Positions 1 to 9,908 of a stretch of DNA of 38,572 bases are shown here, one piece after another (the stretch's first letter is position 1; every line of letters starts with the position of its first letter). This stretch comes from Gammaproteobacteria bacterium (GTDB lineage: Bacteria > Pseudomonadota > Gammaproteobacteria > Steroidobacterales > Steroidobacteraceae), in contig JASHTF010000383.1 in the NCBI GenBank assembly GCA_030040715.1, forward strand, positions 1 to 38,572, in the 5' to 3' direction. A program made the translations under genes and the position numbers. The notes below the pieces were generated by a model. That model was not told the DNA's origin. It made no database searches and worked only from the letters and a program-made list of their open reading frames with translations.

Positions 1-2
1 GT

Positions 3-605
3 CCCAGCCTCGATCGCGCCTGCTATGGCCATCCGCCGCTTCCGCCCGGACAGCCCGCATCGAAGGGCCCGGCGAAGGACTGCATCGTCGACAAGATCGA
101 TCAGTTCGAGGCCGAGCTCGAGGAGCCTGCCACCGACCGGGCCGAGCGGCGCGTGGCGCTGCAGTTTGTGCTGCACCTGGTCGCGGATCTGCACCAACCC
201 CTGCACGCCAGCACCGATCACGACGCGGGCGGCAATCGCAAGCACGTGCTCGATGAGCAGGGGGCTCATGCGAGCCTGCACAGCTATTGGGATGTCGAGC
301 TGGTGCAGCGGCTCGGAGCCGATCCGCAGCAGGTCGCCGCGGCGCTGATCGCGCGCATCAGCCCGGCTGAGCTTGCGGCTTGGAGACGCGGGCAGACCGT
401 CGACTGGGCGCTCGAGTCCCATCAGATCGCCCGACGCATCGCCTATGGCAGGCTTCCTCCGCCGCAAGGCCCGGATCGGGGGCGCGGCGGCGGCGAGTAC
501 CTGCTCTCCCGCGACTATCTCGATGCGGCGACGCCCGCCGTTGCAACGCAGCTCAGCCGCGCGGGCGTGCGTCTGGCGCTGCTGCTGAATCGAGCACTGC
601 GGTAG
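3..605 (+). CDS. S1/P1-type nuclease, C-terminal part (5' end off the window)
   Basis: Frame 3 is open from the window edge: ...CIVDKIDQFEAELEEPATDRAERRVALQFVLHLVADLHQPLHASTDHDAGGN..., with the typical S1/P1 nuclease motif H-x3-D-x-H-QPLH and a later HSYWD motif. Confidence 0.85.
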   Translation, partial: PSLDRACYGHPPLPPGQPASKGPAKDCIVDKIDQFEAELEEPATDRAERRVALQFVLHLVADLHQPLHASTDHDAGGNRKHVLDEQGAHASLHSYWDVELVQRLGADPQQVAAALIARISPAELAAWRRGQTVDWALESHQIARRIAYGRLPPPQGPDRGRGGGEYLLSRDYLDAATPAVATQLSRAGVRLALLLNRALR

Positions 606-611
606 CTGCGC

Positions 612-1364
612 TCAGGAGGGCGAGCCGCGCTTCAGCAGCGGCGCCACCAGGTCGAGCGGCAGCGGGAACACGATCAGCGAGCTCTTCTCGTTGGAGATAT
701 CGGCCAGCGTCTGAAGGTAGCGCAGCTGCAGCGAGGCGGGCTCACTGGTCAGCAGCCGCGCCGCCTCGGTCAGCGTCTGCGCGGCCTGCTTCTCGCCATC
801 GGCGTGGATCACCTTGGCGCGCCGTGAGCGCTCCGCCTCCGCCTGCTGCGCCATCGCGCGAATCATGGTCTCATCCAGATCAATGTCCTTGATCTCGACG
901 TTGGTGACCTTCACGCCCCACGCCGCGGTGTTCTGGTCGAGCACCTGCTGAAGCGCGGCGTTCAATTTCTCGCGTTGCGCCAGCAGCTCATCCATCTCGT
1001 GCTGTCCCGTCACCGAGCGCAGCGTGGTCTGCGCGAGCTGGCTCGTGGCCTCATAGGGATTGACCACCTGCAGCACCGCCTTCTCCGGATCGACGATGCG
1101 GAAATACACCACGGCGCTCACCTTCACCGACACGTTGTCGCGCGAGATCACGTCCTGCTTGGGCACCTGCAGCACCACGGTGCGCAGCTCGAGCTTTCTC
1201 ATCTGCTGGATGACCGGCAGCACCAGCCGCACCCCTGGACCCTTGACACCCGTGTAGCGACCGAGCGTGAACATGACGCCACGCTCGTATTCCTTGAGCA
1301 CGCGCAGCGAGCTCGCCAGGATCAGCAGCACCAGTACGATGACGACGGGCAGTGAGACGTTCAT
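612..1364 (-). CDS. SPFH/stomatin-like (slipin) membrane protein
   Basis: In-frame ATG at 1364 gives [53 protein letters not shown]..., an N-terminal TM followed by an SPFH domain, directly downstream of an NfeD-like gene. The longer ORF to 2030 runs into that gene. Confidence 0.92.
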   Translation of the reverse strand: MNVSLPVVIVLVLLILASSLRVLKEYERGVMFTLGRYTGVKGPGVRLVLPVIQQMRKLELRTVVLQVPKQDVISRDNVSVKVSAVVYFRIVDPEKAVLQVVNPYEATSQLAQTTLRSVTGQHEMDELLAQREKLNAALQQVLDQNTAAWGVKVTNVEIKDIDLDETMIRAMAQQAEAERSRRAKVIHADGEKQAAQTLTEAARLLTSEPASLQLRYLQTLADISNEKSSLIVFPLPLDLVAPLLKRGSPS

Positions 1365-1399
1365 GAGCGCTTCCGTTGGTTGTGGGATGGCTGTTGGGG

Positions 1400-3037
1400 C
1401 TAGCGGGAATACGGCGGCGATTGCGGACGCGGCTCGATCCAGAGCATGAGACCGTGCACCTTCACGATCGAGGCCCATTCTCCGGTGCGCACCGGCGCCG
1501 ATGCGTGGGCGTTCCACAGCTCGCCGCCGTAACGCACCAGACAGGGGTCGCGACTGCCATCGACGATCTCGACGGTCGCACCGATCATCGCCTCGGCCCC
1601 GGTCGTGACCGGCTTGCGTCGCGCGCGCGTCGCCAGCGCGACGATGATGCCGATCACGAGGGCGCCGACGATCGCAAATCCGGCGATGAGCGGCAGGGCC
1701 ACGTGTCCGCCCGCCCCCGGGTTCGCGAACAGCAGGATCGATCCGATGACGAATGCCGCGAGCCCGCCGACCCCGAGCGAGCCGTAGGCCGGCATGAAAA
1801 ACTCCATGATGATCAGGCCGACGCCGAGCAGCATCAACGCCAGTCCGGCGAAGTTCACCGCCAGCAGCTGCAGCGCATAGAGCGCGAGCAGCAGACACAG
1901 TGCCCCGACCACCCCCGGCAGTGCCGCGCCCGGATGATAGCCCTCGAGCAGCAGTCCCCAGATGCCGGCGAGCAGCAGCCCATAGGCAATCGTTGGATGG
2001 CTCAGCACCAGCAGCAGCCGCGTGCGCCAATCCGGCATCACGCGCTGCACGCCGATGTCCCTGGTGTGCAGGACCACCTCGCGGCCCTCGATTTGCACCC
2101 GTCGCCCATCCAACTGCCGCAGCAAATCCGAGACGTCGGGCGCGATCAGCTCCACCACGTGCTGCCGCAGCGCATCCTCGGCCGACAGGCTCGCGGCTCC
2201 GCGCACCGCACTCTCCGCCCAGTCGGCGTTGCGGCCACGCAGCTGCGCGAGCGAGCGAATGTAGGCCACCGCATCATTGACCGCCTTGCGCTCACTCGCC
2301 GTCGTCAGCTCGGGTGTGGCGGCCGGGGATGAGGTGGCGGAGCCTGCGGGGGCCGTCGCCGGCGAGGAGGAGCTTGGTGCCGCGCGCGGGGCGTTGCCGC
2401 CGCCGTCGCCATGAGCGCCAGCCGCCGGGGCGGCCGCGTGGCCCGAGGGGGCGGCCGCGTGGCCCGATGGGGCGGCCGCGTGCCCTGATGCGACGGGGTT
2501 GGCGGGATTGACGGGGTTCGCGGAAGGCGTGGGAGTGGTCGGAGTGGTCGGCGGAGTGGGGGTGCGCGGCTCCTCGCCCCCGAGCGAGATCGGCGTCGCC
2601 GCGCCGAGATTGGTCGCTGGCGCCATCGCGGCCACGTGACAGGCGTACAGGATGTAGGTGCCGGCGCTGGCGGCGCGCGCGCCGCTCGGAGCCACATAGG
2701 CCACCACCGGCACGGGCGAAGCGAGGATGGTCTTGACGATGTCGCGCATGGAGGTCTCGAGGCCTCCGGGCGTATCGATCTGCAGCACGATCACCTCACT
2801 GTGACTCGCGGCCTGCAGGGCGTTATCGACGTAATCGCTCATGGCGGGGCCGATGGCGCCGTCGAGCTCGATGACCGTGGCGAGGGGGTGCGCCGGATTG
2901 TCGGCACTCTGGGCCGGGGCAGAAGCACTCAGGGCACCGGCTGCGCCAGCGAGCAAGCAGACCACGGCGCAGAGGCTGCCCGCCCCAGCGGCGGTAAGCA
3001 GCGCGCCCACCCGCCTGCGTGCGATGATCGTTGGCAT
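1400..3037 (-). CDS. NfeD family protein with ClpP-class serine protease domain
   Basis: [14 protein letters not shown]... then [20 protein letters not shown]...[48 protein letters not shown] (ClpP-like), multiple TMs and a C-terminal NfeD OB-fold-like segment. ATG at 3037 is preferred over the upstream 3160 start. Confidence 0.92.
   Translation of the reverse strand: MPTIIARRRVGALLTAAGAGSLCAVVCLLAGAAGALSASAPAQSADNPAHPLATVIELDGAIGPAMSDYVDNALQAASHSEVIVLQIDTPGGLETSMRDIVKTILASPVPVVAYVAPSGARAASAGTYILYACHVAAMAPATNLGAATPISLGGEEPRTPTPPTTPTTPTPSANPVNPANPVASGHAAAPSGHAAAPSGHAAAPAAGAHGDGGGNAPRAAPSSSSPATAPAGSATSSPAATPELTTASERKAVNDAVAYIRSLAQLRGRNADWAESAVRGAASLSAEDALRQHVVELIAPDVSDLLRQLDGRRVQIEGREVVLHTRDIGVQRVMPDWRTRLLLVLSHPTIAYGLLLAGIWGLLLEGYHPGAALPGVVGALCLLLALYALQLLAVNFAGLALMLLGVGLIIMEFFMPAYGSLGVGGLAAFVIGSILLFANPGAGGHVALPLIAGFAIVGALVIGIIVALATRARRKPVTTGAEAMIGATVEIVDGSRDPCLVRYGGELWNAHASAPVRTGEWASIVKVHGLMLWIEPRPQSPPYSR
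2430..2492. repeat. 21-bp tandem repeat, about 3 copies, inside nfeD
   Basis: gcggccgcgtggcccgagggg / gcggccgcgtggcccgatggg / gcggccgcgtgccctgatgcg; encodes SGHAAAP repeats on the minus strand. Confidence 0.9.
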
Positions 3038-3232
3038 GCCCGTCGCGCCCTGTCCGTCCTGGCCCTCGTGGCCGATCTGCCAGCGCGAACAGTCTAGCGC
3101 GGGCCACCGGTGCGTGCAGCGAGGGCTCTGGATCAAGGTGTTGCGCACGGCGGAGGGCATGAGTAGAGTGCCGAGACTTTTGCGTCGCCCCCGGGCGGCG
3201 CACCCTGGGAGCCATTAGAATCTAGTTCCTTC

Positions 3233-5737
3233 ATGAGCAGCGTCGACCCACGCGCGTGGGTAGTCCATAAGTTTGGTGGCTCGAGCGTGGCCGACGCGCA
3301 ATGCTTCGAGCGCGTCGCGCGCATCATCGAATCCCAGGGAACAGCGCTGCCGACGGCCCGGCCGCCGCTGGCGATAGTGCTGTCCGCATGCAAGGGTGTG
3401 ACCGATGCGCTGCTCGAGCTGGTCAATCAGGCCGCCTCGCAGGACCCGGCGTGGCGCGAGCGGTTGAGCGCGCTGCGCGAGCGCCACGCGACCATCGCAC
3501 GGGCGCTGCTCGATGAGCCGATCGCAGCCGAATATCTCGGCGAGCTCGACCGCGACCTGGCAGATCTCGGCGGAGTGCTGCAGGCGACGGCGGTGATGCG
3601 CTCGGCGGCGCAGGCGGTGCGCGATCTGGTCGCCGGCTGCGGGGAGATCTGGTCGACACGGCTGTTCCACCGCTATTTGCAGCGGCGTGCCGCGCGCTTG
3701 AGCCCGCAGTGGCTCGATGCCCGACGCTGCCTGATCGTCGAGTGGGGACCGCTCGGGCCGGCGGTTCATTGGCAGCAGTCCAGGACCAAGCTCAAGGCGC
3801 TGTTGCCGGCACCCACCGCGGGAGCGGTGGTGATCCCGGGTTTCATCGCCACGGATCCGAATGGAGTCCAGACCACGCTCGGACGCAATGGCAGCGACTT
3901 CTCGGCTTCTATCTTCGGCGCGCTGCTCGACGCGGCGGAGATTCACATCTGGACCGACGTCGATGGGGTGCTGTCGGCCGATCCGAGACGCGTGCCCGAT
4001 GCCAAGGTGATCGACTCGCTGTCCTATAACGAGGCGATGGAGCTGGCCTACTTCGGCGCCAAGGTGCTGCATCCCCAGACCATGGCCCCGGCCGTCGGCC
4101 GCGGCATTCCGATCTGGATCCGCAATACCTTCGCACCGGAAAAGCAGGGGACGCTGATCTCGGCCACGTCGAACTCGGCGCTGCCGGTGAAGGGCATCAC
4201 CAGCATCGACCGGGTGGCACTGATCAATCTGGAAGGCCCGGGCATGATCGGCGTGCCTGGCACCGCCTACCGTCTGTTCGGAGCGCTGCGCGAGGAGGGG
4301 ATCTCGGTCATTCTGATCTCGCAAGGCAGTTCGGAGCACTCGATCTGCTGTGCGATCCCGCAGGAGCAGGCCGAGCGCGCGCAGAGCGTGCTGCGCGCCA
4401 CCTTCGCGCGTGAGCTGGCCGAGGGGCAGATCCAGGACGTGGACGTCACGCCGGACCTGTCGATACTCGCCGTGGTTGGCGACGGCATGGCCGGTACCCC
4501 GGGCATCTCCGGCAAGGTATTCGGCGCGCTCGGCGACGTGCAGATCAATGTGCGGGCGATCGCTCAGGGTGCCTCCGAGCGCAACATCTCCGTGGTAGTG
4601 GACGGCAAGCAGGCCACGCGCGCGCTGCGTGCGACGCACGCGAGCTTTTATCTTTCGCCTCACACCCTCTCGATCGGCGTCATCGGACCCGGCACGGTCG
4701 GCCGCGTGCTACTCGATCAGCTCGCCAGTCAGCGCGAGCGCCTGGCGCGCGAGTTCAAGATCGATCTGCGAGTGCGCGGCATTCTGCGCAGCGCGCAGAT
4801 GCTGCTCGCCGAGCGCGAGGTGAACCTGACGCGCTGGCGCGAGCAGCTCGAGACGCAGGCGATCGCCGCGGACGTGGCGCGCTTCATCGAGCACGTGCAC
4901 GTAGATTATCTGCCGCACGCCGTGGTGATCGACTGCAGCGCCGACGAGCAGCTCGCCCGCTGCTATCGCGACTGGCTCGCCGCTGGCATCCACGTCGTGA
5001 CTCCGAACAAGAAGGCCAACAGCGGTGATCTCGCCTATTATGGGAGTCTCAGGGCCGCACGCCGGGCGAGCGGCGCGCACTATCTGTACGAGACCACCGT
5101 CGGTGCGGGTCTGCCGGTGATCCAGACGCTGCGCGATCTGCGCGAGACCGGCGATGAGATCGCCAGCATCGAGGGTATCTTCTCCGGCACGCTCGCCTAC
5201 CTGTTCAATGCTTACGATGGCAGCACGCCGTTCTCCGCGATCGTCCGGGAGGCCAAGCAGCGCGGCTACACCGAGCCCGATCCGCGCGATGATCTGTCGG
5301 GCATGGACGTGGCACGTAAGCTCATCATCCTCGGGCGTGAGATGGGACTGCCGCTCGAGCTGAACGATGTCGAAGTCGCCAGTCTGGTGCCGGCTGATCT
5401 GGTGAGCGGCGACAGCGAGCAGTTCCTCGCCGGGCTGGCGCGCTATGACGCACCGATGAAGCAGCGCTACGAGGCCGCGCGCGCGCGCCGGCGGGTGCTG
5501 CGCTACGTCGGCAGCGTGTCGGCTGACGGCCGCGCCCGCGTGGGCCTGGCCGAATTCGAGCTCGGTCATGCGTTCGCCAACATCGCGCTGACCGACAACG
5601 TGGTGCGCTACTCGACCGCGCGCTACTGCGACAATCCGCTGATCGTGCAAGGACCGGGTGCGGGGCCCGCGGTCACCGCCGGCGGCGTGTTCGCCGACCT
5701 GCTGCGTCTCGCCACCTACCTCGGAGCGCACCTGTGA
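3233..5737 (+). CDS. thrA: Bifunctional aspartate kinase / homoserine dehydrogenase
   Basis: 834 aa: VVHKFGGSSVADAQCF at the N-terminus (aspartokinase), ACT-like middle, VIGPGTVGRVLLDQL and GIFSGTLAYLFN (homoserine dehydrogenase); followed by thrB and thrC. Confidence 0.96.
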   Translation: MSSVDPRAWVVHKFGGSSVADAQCFERVARIIESQGTALPTARPPLAIVLSACKGVTDALLELVNQAASQDPAWRERLSALRERHATIARALLDEPIAAEYLGELDRDLADLGGVLQATAVMRSAAQAVRDLVAGCGEIWSTRLFHRYLQRRAARLSPQWLDARRCLIVEWGPLGPAVHWQQSRTKLKALLPAPTAGAVVIPGFIATDPNGVQTTLGRNGSDFSASIFGALLDAAEIHIWTDVDGVLSADPRRVPDAKVIDSLSYNEAMELAYFGAKVLHPQTMAPAVGRGIPIWIRNTFAPEKQGTLISATSNSALPVKGITSIDRVALINLEGPGMIGVPGTAYRLFGALREEGISVILISQGSSEHSICCAIPQEQAERAQSVLRATFARELAEGQIQDVDVTPDLSILAVVGDGMAGTPGISGKVFGALGDVQINVRAIAQGASERNISVVVDGKQATRALRATHASFYLSPHTLSIGVIGPGTVGRVLLDQLASQRERLAREFKIDLRVRGILRSAQMLLAEREVNLTRWREQLETQAIAADVARFIEHVHVDYLPHAVVIDCSADEQLARCYRDWLAAGIHVVTPNKKANSGDLAYYGSLRAARRASGAHYLYETTVGAGLPVIQTLRDLRETGDEIASIEGIFSGTLAYLFNAYDGSTPFSAIVREAKQRGYTEPDPRDDLSGMDVARKLIILGREMGLPLELNDVEVASLVPADLVSGDSEQFLAGLARYDAPMKQRYEAARARRRVLRYVGSVSADGRARVGLAEFELGHAFANIALTDNVVRYSTARYCDNPLIVQGPGAGPAVTAGGVFADLLRLATYLGAHL

Positions 5738-6687
5738 GCGGCGGCGGGACGCAGTGTGCGACCGATTGCGCGACTGCCTTCGCGCCCGCCTCGGTCGGCA
5801 ACGTGGCGATCGGCTTCGATATCCTCGGCTTCTCGTTCGATGCCATCGGCGATCGCGCGATCGTGCGACGCACCCGCGCCGCTGGCGTGCGCATCACGGC
5901 CATTCGAGGAGTCGCCGAGGAGCTGCCGCTTGAAGCACCGCGCAATACCGCCGGCCGCGCAGTGCTGGCGATGCAGGAAGCGCTGCGGCTTGCGGGTGGG
6001 TTCGAGCTCGAGCTCGACAAGGGCATCCCGCTCGCCTCGGGGCTCGGGGGCTCGGCGGCTTCTGCGGTCGCGGCCGTCGTGGCAGCCAATGCCCTGCTGG
6101 AGCAGCCGCGCCCGCAGCTCGAGCTGCTGAAGTACGCGATGCAAGGCGAGGCCGTCGCGAGCGGCTCACTGCACGTGGATAACATCGCGCCGTCGCTGTT
6201 TGGCGGACTGGTGCTGACCGTGGGCATCGATCAGCCGCGGGTCAAGCAGATCCCGGTGCCGCCGGGGATCTGCGCGGTCATCGTGCATCCGCACATGGCG
6301 GTGTCGACCCATATGGCGCGCGCGATTCTCGACCGTAACGTCGCCATGGCAGATTTCGTGTGGCAGACGGCGAACCTGGCTGGCTTTATCTGCGGCTGCT
6401 ACACCAACGACCTCGATCTGCTGCGCGAGTCGTTCGAGGACGTCGTGATCGAGCGTCAGCGTGCGGCGCTGATTCCCGGATTTGCCGACGTGCGGCGCGC
6501 GAGCCTCGCGGCCGGCGCGCTCGGCTGCTCGATCTCGGGGGCCGGCCCCACGGTATTCGCCTGGTGTCTCGAGCGGCATGCCCCTGGCGTCAGCCGGGCG
6601 ATGGTCGAGGCGTTCTCGCACCACGGTCTGCGCAGCGATGAATGGATCACGAGCCTGCGCACCGCAGGCGCGCGCCTGGTCGAGTGA
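5734..6687 (+). CDS. thrB: Homoserine kinase (GHMP family)
   Basis: GTG start overlapping the thrA stop (GTGA); GIPLASGLGGSAASAVAAV is the GHMP ATP-binding motif; operon context. Confidence 0.95.
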   Translation: MSGGGTQCATDCATAFAPASVGNVAIGFDILGFSFDAIGDRAIVRRTRAAGVRITAIRGVAEELPLEAPRNTAGRAVLAMQEALRLAGGFELELDKGIPLASGLGGSAASAVAAVVAANALLEQPRPQLELLKYAMQGEAVASGSLHVDNIAPSLFGGLVLTVGIDQPRVKQIPVPPGICAVIVHPHMAVSTHMARAILDRNVAMADFVWQTANLAGFICGCYTNDLDLLRESFEDVVIERQRAALIPGFADVRRASLAAGALGCSISGAGPTVFAWCLERHAPGVSRAMVEAFSHHGLRSDEWITSLRTAGARLVE

Positions 6688-7973
6688 TGCGGTTCGCTAG
6701 CACCCGCAGCCCGCAACTGCGGCTCGAGATGAGCGCGGCGCTGGTGCGAGGTTTGGCAGAGGACGGCGGGCTGTACGTCCCCAGCGAGTGGCCGCAGCTC
6801 GCGCCCCGCTCCGACCCGAACGATCTGCCCGCACTGGCTGCAGAGCTGCTGCAACCGTTCGCCTCGGGCGATCCGCTCGAAGCCGAGCTGCCGGCGCTCA
6901 CGCGCGAGGCGTTCGATTTCCCGGCACCGCTGGTGGGGCTCGATGAAGCACGGCGGCTCGAGGTGCTGGAGCTGTTTCACGGCCCGACGGCGGCGTTCAA
7001 GGATTTCGGCGCGCGCTTCCTAGCGGCGGCGCTCGCTCGCCATGCGCGCGCGAGCGGCCGCACGCTCGAGGTGCTGGTGGCGACTTCGGGTGACACCGGC
7101 GGGGCGGTCGCAGCCGCGTTTCATCGCCGCCCCGGCACCGAGGTCATCGTGCTGTTCCCCGCGGGTCTGGTGTCGCCGACGCAGCAGCAGCAGCTCACCT
7201 GTTGGGGTGACAACGTGCACAGTTTCGCGGTGCGCGGCCGCTTCGATGACTGCCAGCGCCTGGTCAAGCAAGCGTTCGCCGATCGGGAGCTACGCGCGCG
7301 CCGCGAGCTCAGTTCGGCCAACAGCATCAACCTCGGGCGACTGCTGCCACAGACGGTGTACTACTGGGCGGCGAGCCTGAGGATCTGGCAGGCACATGGA
7401 CAGCGGGCCGCGTTCGTCATCCCGAGCGGCAATCTCGGCAACGCGACCGCCTGCGTGTGGGCGCGCGCGCTCGGCGCGCCGATCGGTGCCATCGTGCTCG
7501 CGCACAACCGCAATCGCACCGTGCCGGATTATCTGGCGACGGGCGAACTGCAGGTGCGGCCGAGCGTGGCGACGCTGTCATCGGCGATGGACGTCGGCGA
7601 TCCGAGCAACCTCGAGCGGCTGCGCGCGCTGCATCCGGATATCGATGGGCTGCGCGCGGCCGTGAGTGCCGTGTCGATCGACGATGATGCCACGCGGGCG
7701 CGTATCCGCCGCGATTTCGAGCGTTACGGCCGCGTCTGGTGTCCGCACTCGGCGGTCGCCGCCGAGGCCTACGCGCGGCTGCCGCCCGCGCAGACCGCAG
7801 CCAACCGCTGGGTGCTGGTCGCGACGGCGCATCCGGCCAAGTTCCGCGAGACCATCGAGCCGATCATCGGCCGCACCGTGCCGCTGCCGCCGAGCCTCAC
7901 GCGCCTGTTCGAGCGGCCGGCGAGCTTTCAGCCACTCGAGCCCACGCTGCAGGCGCTCAAACAGGTGCTGTGA
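6687..7973 (+). CDS. thrC: Threonine synthase
   Basis: ATG at 6687 overlaps the thrB stop (TGATG); MRFASTRSPQLRLEMSAALVRGLAEDGGLYVP, HGPTAAFKDFGARFLA (PLP lysine motif), LVATSGDTGGAVAAAF. Confidence 0.96.
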   Translation: MRFASTRSPQLRLEMSAALVRGLAEDGGLYVPSEWPQLAPRSDPNDLPALAAELLQPFASGDPLEAELPALTREAFDFPAPLVGLDEARRLEVLELFHGPTAAFKDFGARFLAAALARHARASGRTLEVLVATSGDTGGAVAAAFHRRPGTEVIVLFPAGLVSPTQQQQLTCWGDNVHSFAVRGRFDDCQRLVKQAFADRELRARRELSSANSINLGRLLPQTVYYWAASLRIWQAHGQRAAFVIPSGNLGNATACVWARALGAPIGAIVLAHNRNRTVPDYLATGELQVRPSVATLSSAMDVGDPSNLERLRALHPDIDGLRAAVSAVSIDDDATRARIRRDFERYGRVWCPHSAVAAEAYARLPPAQTAANRWVLVATAHPAKFRETIEPIIGRTVPLPPSLTRLFERPASFQPLEPTLQALKQVL

Positions 7974-8035
7974 GGGACGGTGACGACAGTGACGGCCGGG
8001 ACGACACTTCACCAGCGCGGTTATAGCGGTTATAG

Positions 8036-8671
8036 ATGAAACCATTCCCGCAAACATTAGCGTCGTTGCAGCTCGCGCCGCAGTTGGATATGGAGCTGAT
8101 CGCCGCGCTGCTCGCGGGCGCGGCGCTGATCATCGCGCTGGTGCTGTTGTGGCGCTGGGAGCGACGGCGGCGGCTGCGTGCCGCGCGCGCGCTCGCGATC
8201 ACCCGTTGCGGCTTCGAGCACCTGCGTGATGTGCTGGTGCCGGATGGTCAAGGCGCCAATGTGCACGTTGATTTCCTGCTGCTGACCGCCCGCGGCGTGA
8301 TCGTCATCGATCTGCGCGACGTCGCCGGCAACATCTTTGGGGGTGATCAAATGACCGAGTGGACGGTCATGCATCACAGCCAGCGCTATACCTTCACGAA
8401 TCCTCAGACCGGGCTATATGACCGGATCGCGGCGGTGCGAGCGCTGGCGCAGGATGCCCCGGTCGAGGGGTTGATCGTGTTTACCTCGCGCGGACGTTTC
8501 CCCAAGGGACTGCCGCGCCACACGCTGATGCTCGAATCGCTCGCGACCGAGTTCCCGATGGTCAGCGATGAGGTCAGGGATGACCTGCTCGAGCGCTGGA
8601 TGCCGAGCTGGGAGCTGCTGAAGCGCTCGGTCGCCCCGAGCGAGCTGGTCGCGCCGAAAGCAGCGATCTGA
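8036..8671 (+). CDS. NERD-domain membrane-anchored protein
   Basis: N-terminal TM MELIAALLAGAALIIALVLLW, then a NERD-like core (DFLLLTARGVIVIDLRDVAGNIFGGDQMTEWTVMHHSQRYTFTNPQTGLYDRIAAVRAL). The start may instead be the ATG at 8090. Confidence 0.8.
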   Translation: MKPFPQTLASLQLAPQLDMELIAALLAGAALIIALVLLWRWERRRRLRAARALAITRCGFEHLRDVLVPDGQGANVHVDFLLLTARGVIVIDLRDVAGNIFGGDQMTEWTVMHHSQRYTFTNPQTGLYDRIAAVRALAQDAPVEGLIVFTSRGRFPKGLPRHTLMLESLATEFPMVSDEVRDDLLERWMPSWELLKRSVAPSELVAPKAAI

Positions 8672-8994
8672 TGAAGCACCGCAAAAGCCGCGGGCCCGAC
8701 CCGGCTCGCGTCCCGGATCCCAAGGAGGCGAGCCGCATCGACGAGCGCTACGGTCTCGAGCCGGTCTTCGAGCCCGGCGCCGCCGCGGCGCGCACGGGCG
8801 CTTCGGACGCGGCGCAGTTTCAGTCGCTGCAATGTCCTTACTGTGGCGAGGTGTTCGAACTGCTGCTCGATCTCAGTGCCGGATCGGCGCGCTACGTCGA
8901 GGACTGCCAGATCTGCTGCCAGCCGATCGATCTCGATATCGAGGTCGATCATGACGGGGCTCTGATCGGATTGACGGCGCAACGCTGTGCCTGA
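8671..8994 (+). CDS. CPXCG-motif cysteine-rich small protein
   Basis: LQCPYCGEVFELLLDLSAGSARYVEDCQICCQPIDLDIEVD, two CxxC-type pairs as in CPXCG proteins; ATG overlaps the upstream stop. Confidence 0.82.
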   Translation: MKHRKSRGPDPARVPDPKEASRIDERYGLEPVFEPGAAAARTGASDAAQFQSLQCPYCGEVFELLLDLSAGSARYVEDCQICCQPIDLDIEVDHDGALIGLTAQRCA

Positions 8995-9030
8995 GGGTGG
9001 CCTCGACGGCTGCCGAATGTAGGCTCGAGT

Positions 9031-9855
9031 CTAGTCGACTGCAGCCGATCTCGAAATCGATCGCTCGCTATCCAGGCGGAAAAACGCGCGCGCGTGCGCG
9101 CTGGTGTGGGCCGCGCAATGCTCGGTGCTCTCGCCGCGCGCGCGTGCCACTTGCACGCCAATATGAGGCAGATACATGGGCTCGTTGCGATGCGTGTGCG
9201 GCTTGGGATCGAGGTCGCGCGGCAGCAGGTAGGGTGCGTCGGTTTCGAGCATCAGGCGCTGCTCGGGAATGCGCGCGACCAACTCCCTGAGGTGGGTGCC
9301 GCGACGCTCGTCGCACAACCAGCCGGTGATGCCGATCGAGAGCCCGAGCGCAAGATACTCCTCCAGCTCGGCGGCACCGCCCGTGAAGCAGTGCGCCACG
9401 GCGCCGGACAGCAGGCGGTGAAAATCGCGCAGTAGCGCGACAAAGTCTCCGTGGGCATCGCGCTGGTGCAGGAATACCGGTCGTCCGGTCTCGGCCGCGA
9501 GCCGCAGCTGGCTCTCGAAGGCGCGGCGCTGTGCTGCGCGCGGCGAGAAATTCCGATAGTAGTCCAGACCACATTCGCCGACGGCGACCACGCTGCGCTG
9601 CTCGAGCAACTCGCGCAGCGCATCGAGGGTCGATGACTCGATCGTGCCGGCGTGGTGCGGGTGAACACCCGCGGTCGCGAACAGTTCGCCGGGATGCGCG
9701 CGCGCCAGCTCTGCAGCCGCGCCGCTGCTCGCCAGGTCCGCGCCCGTCACGATGATCGGGCTGACACCGGCAGCGCGCGCGCGCTCGATCACCTGCTGTC
9801 GATCGGCATCGAAACTGCGATGGGTAAGATTGGCGCCGATGTCCAGCCATTGCAT
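9031..9855 (-). CDS. TatD family DNase/hydrolase
   Basis: MQWLDIGANLTHRSFDADRQQVIERARAAGV, GVHPHHAGT, VGECGLDYYR, HQRDAHGDF, LMLETDAPYLLPRDL are typical TatD metal-binding motifs. Confidence 0.94.
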   Translation of the reverse strand: MQWLDIGANLTHRSFDADRQQVIERARAAGVSPIIVTGADLASSGAAAELARAHPGELFATAGVHPHHAGTIESSTLDALRELLEQRSVVAVGECGLDYYRNFSPRAAQRRAFESQLRLAAETGRPVFLHQRDAHGDFVALLRDFHRLLSGAVAHCFTGGAAELEEYLALGLSIGITGWLCDERRGTHLRELVARIPEQRLMLETDAPYLLPRDLDPKPHTHRNEPMYLPHIGVQVARARGESTEHCAAHTSAHARAFFRLDSERSISRSAAVD

Positions 9856-9908
9856 GGCGCTACTCTACTGCCAAAGGCGCGCGCCATGCCTGCTATGATC
9901 CGCAGCGG

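Noticed and set aside
3038-3232. thrL-like attenuator leader peptide before thrA
   Set aside because: No short ORF with clustered Thr/Ile codons; the hairpin is not followed by a U-tract.
3215-4663. 482-aa minus-strand ORF opposite thrA
   Set aside because: Antisense shadow of the clearly conserved aspartokinase frame; Arg/His-rich composition, no domain signature.
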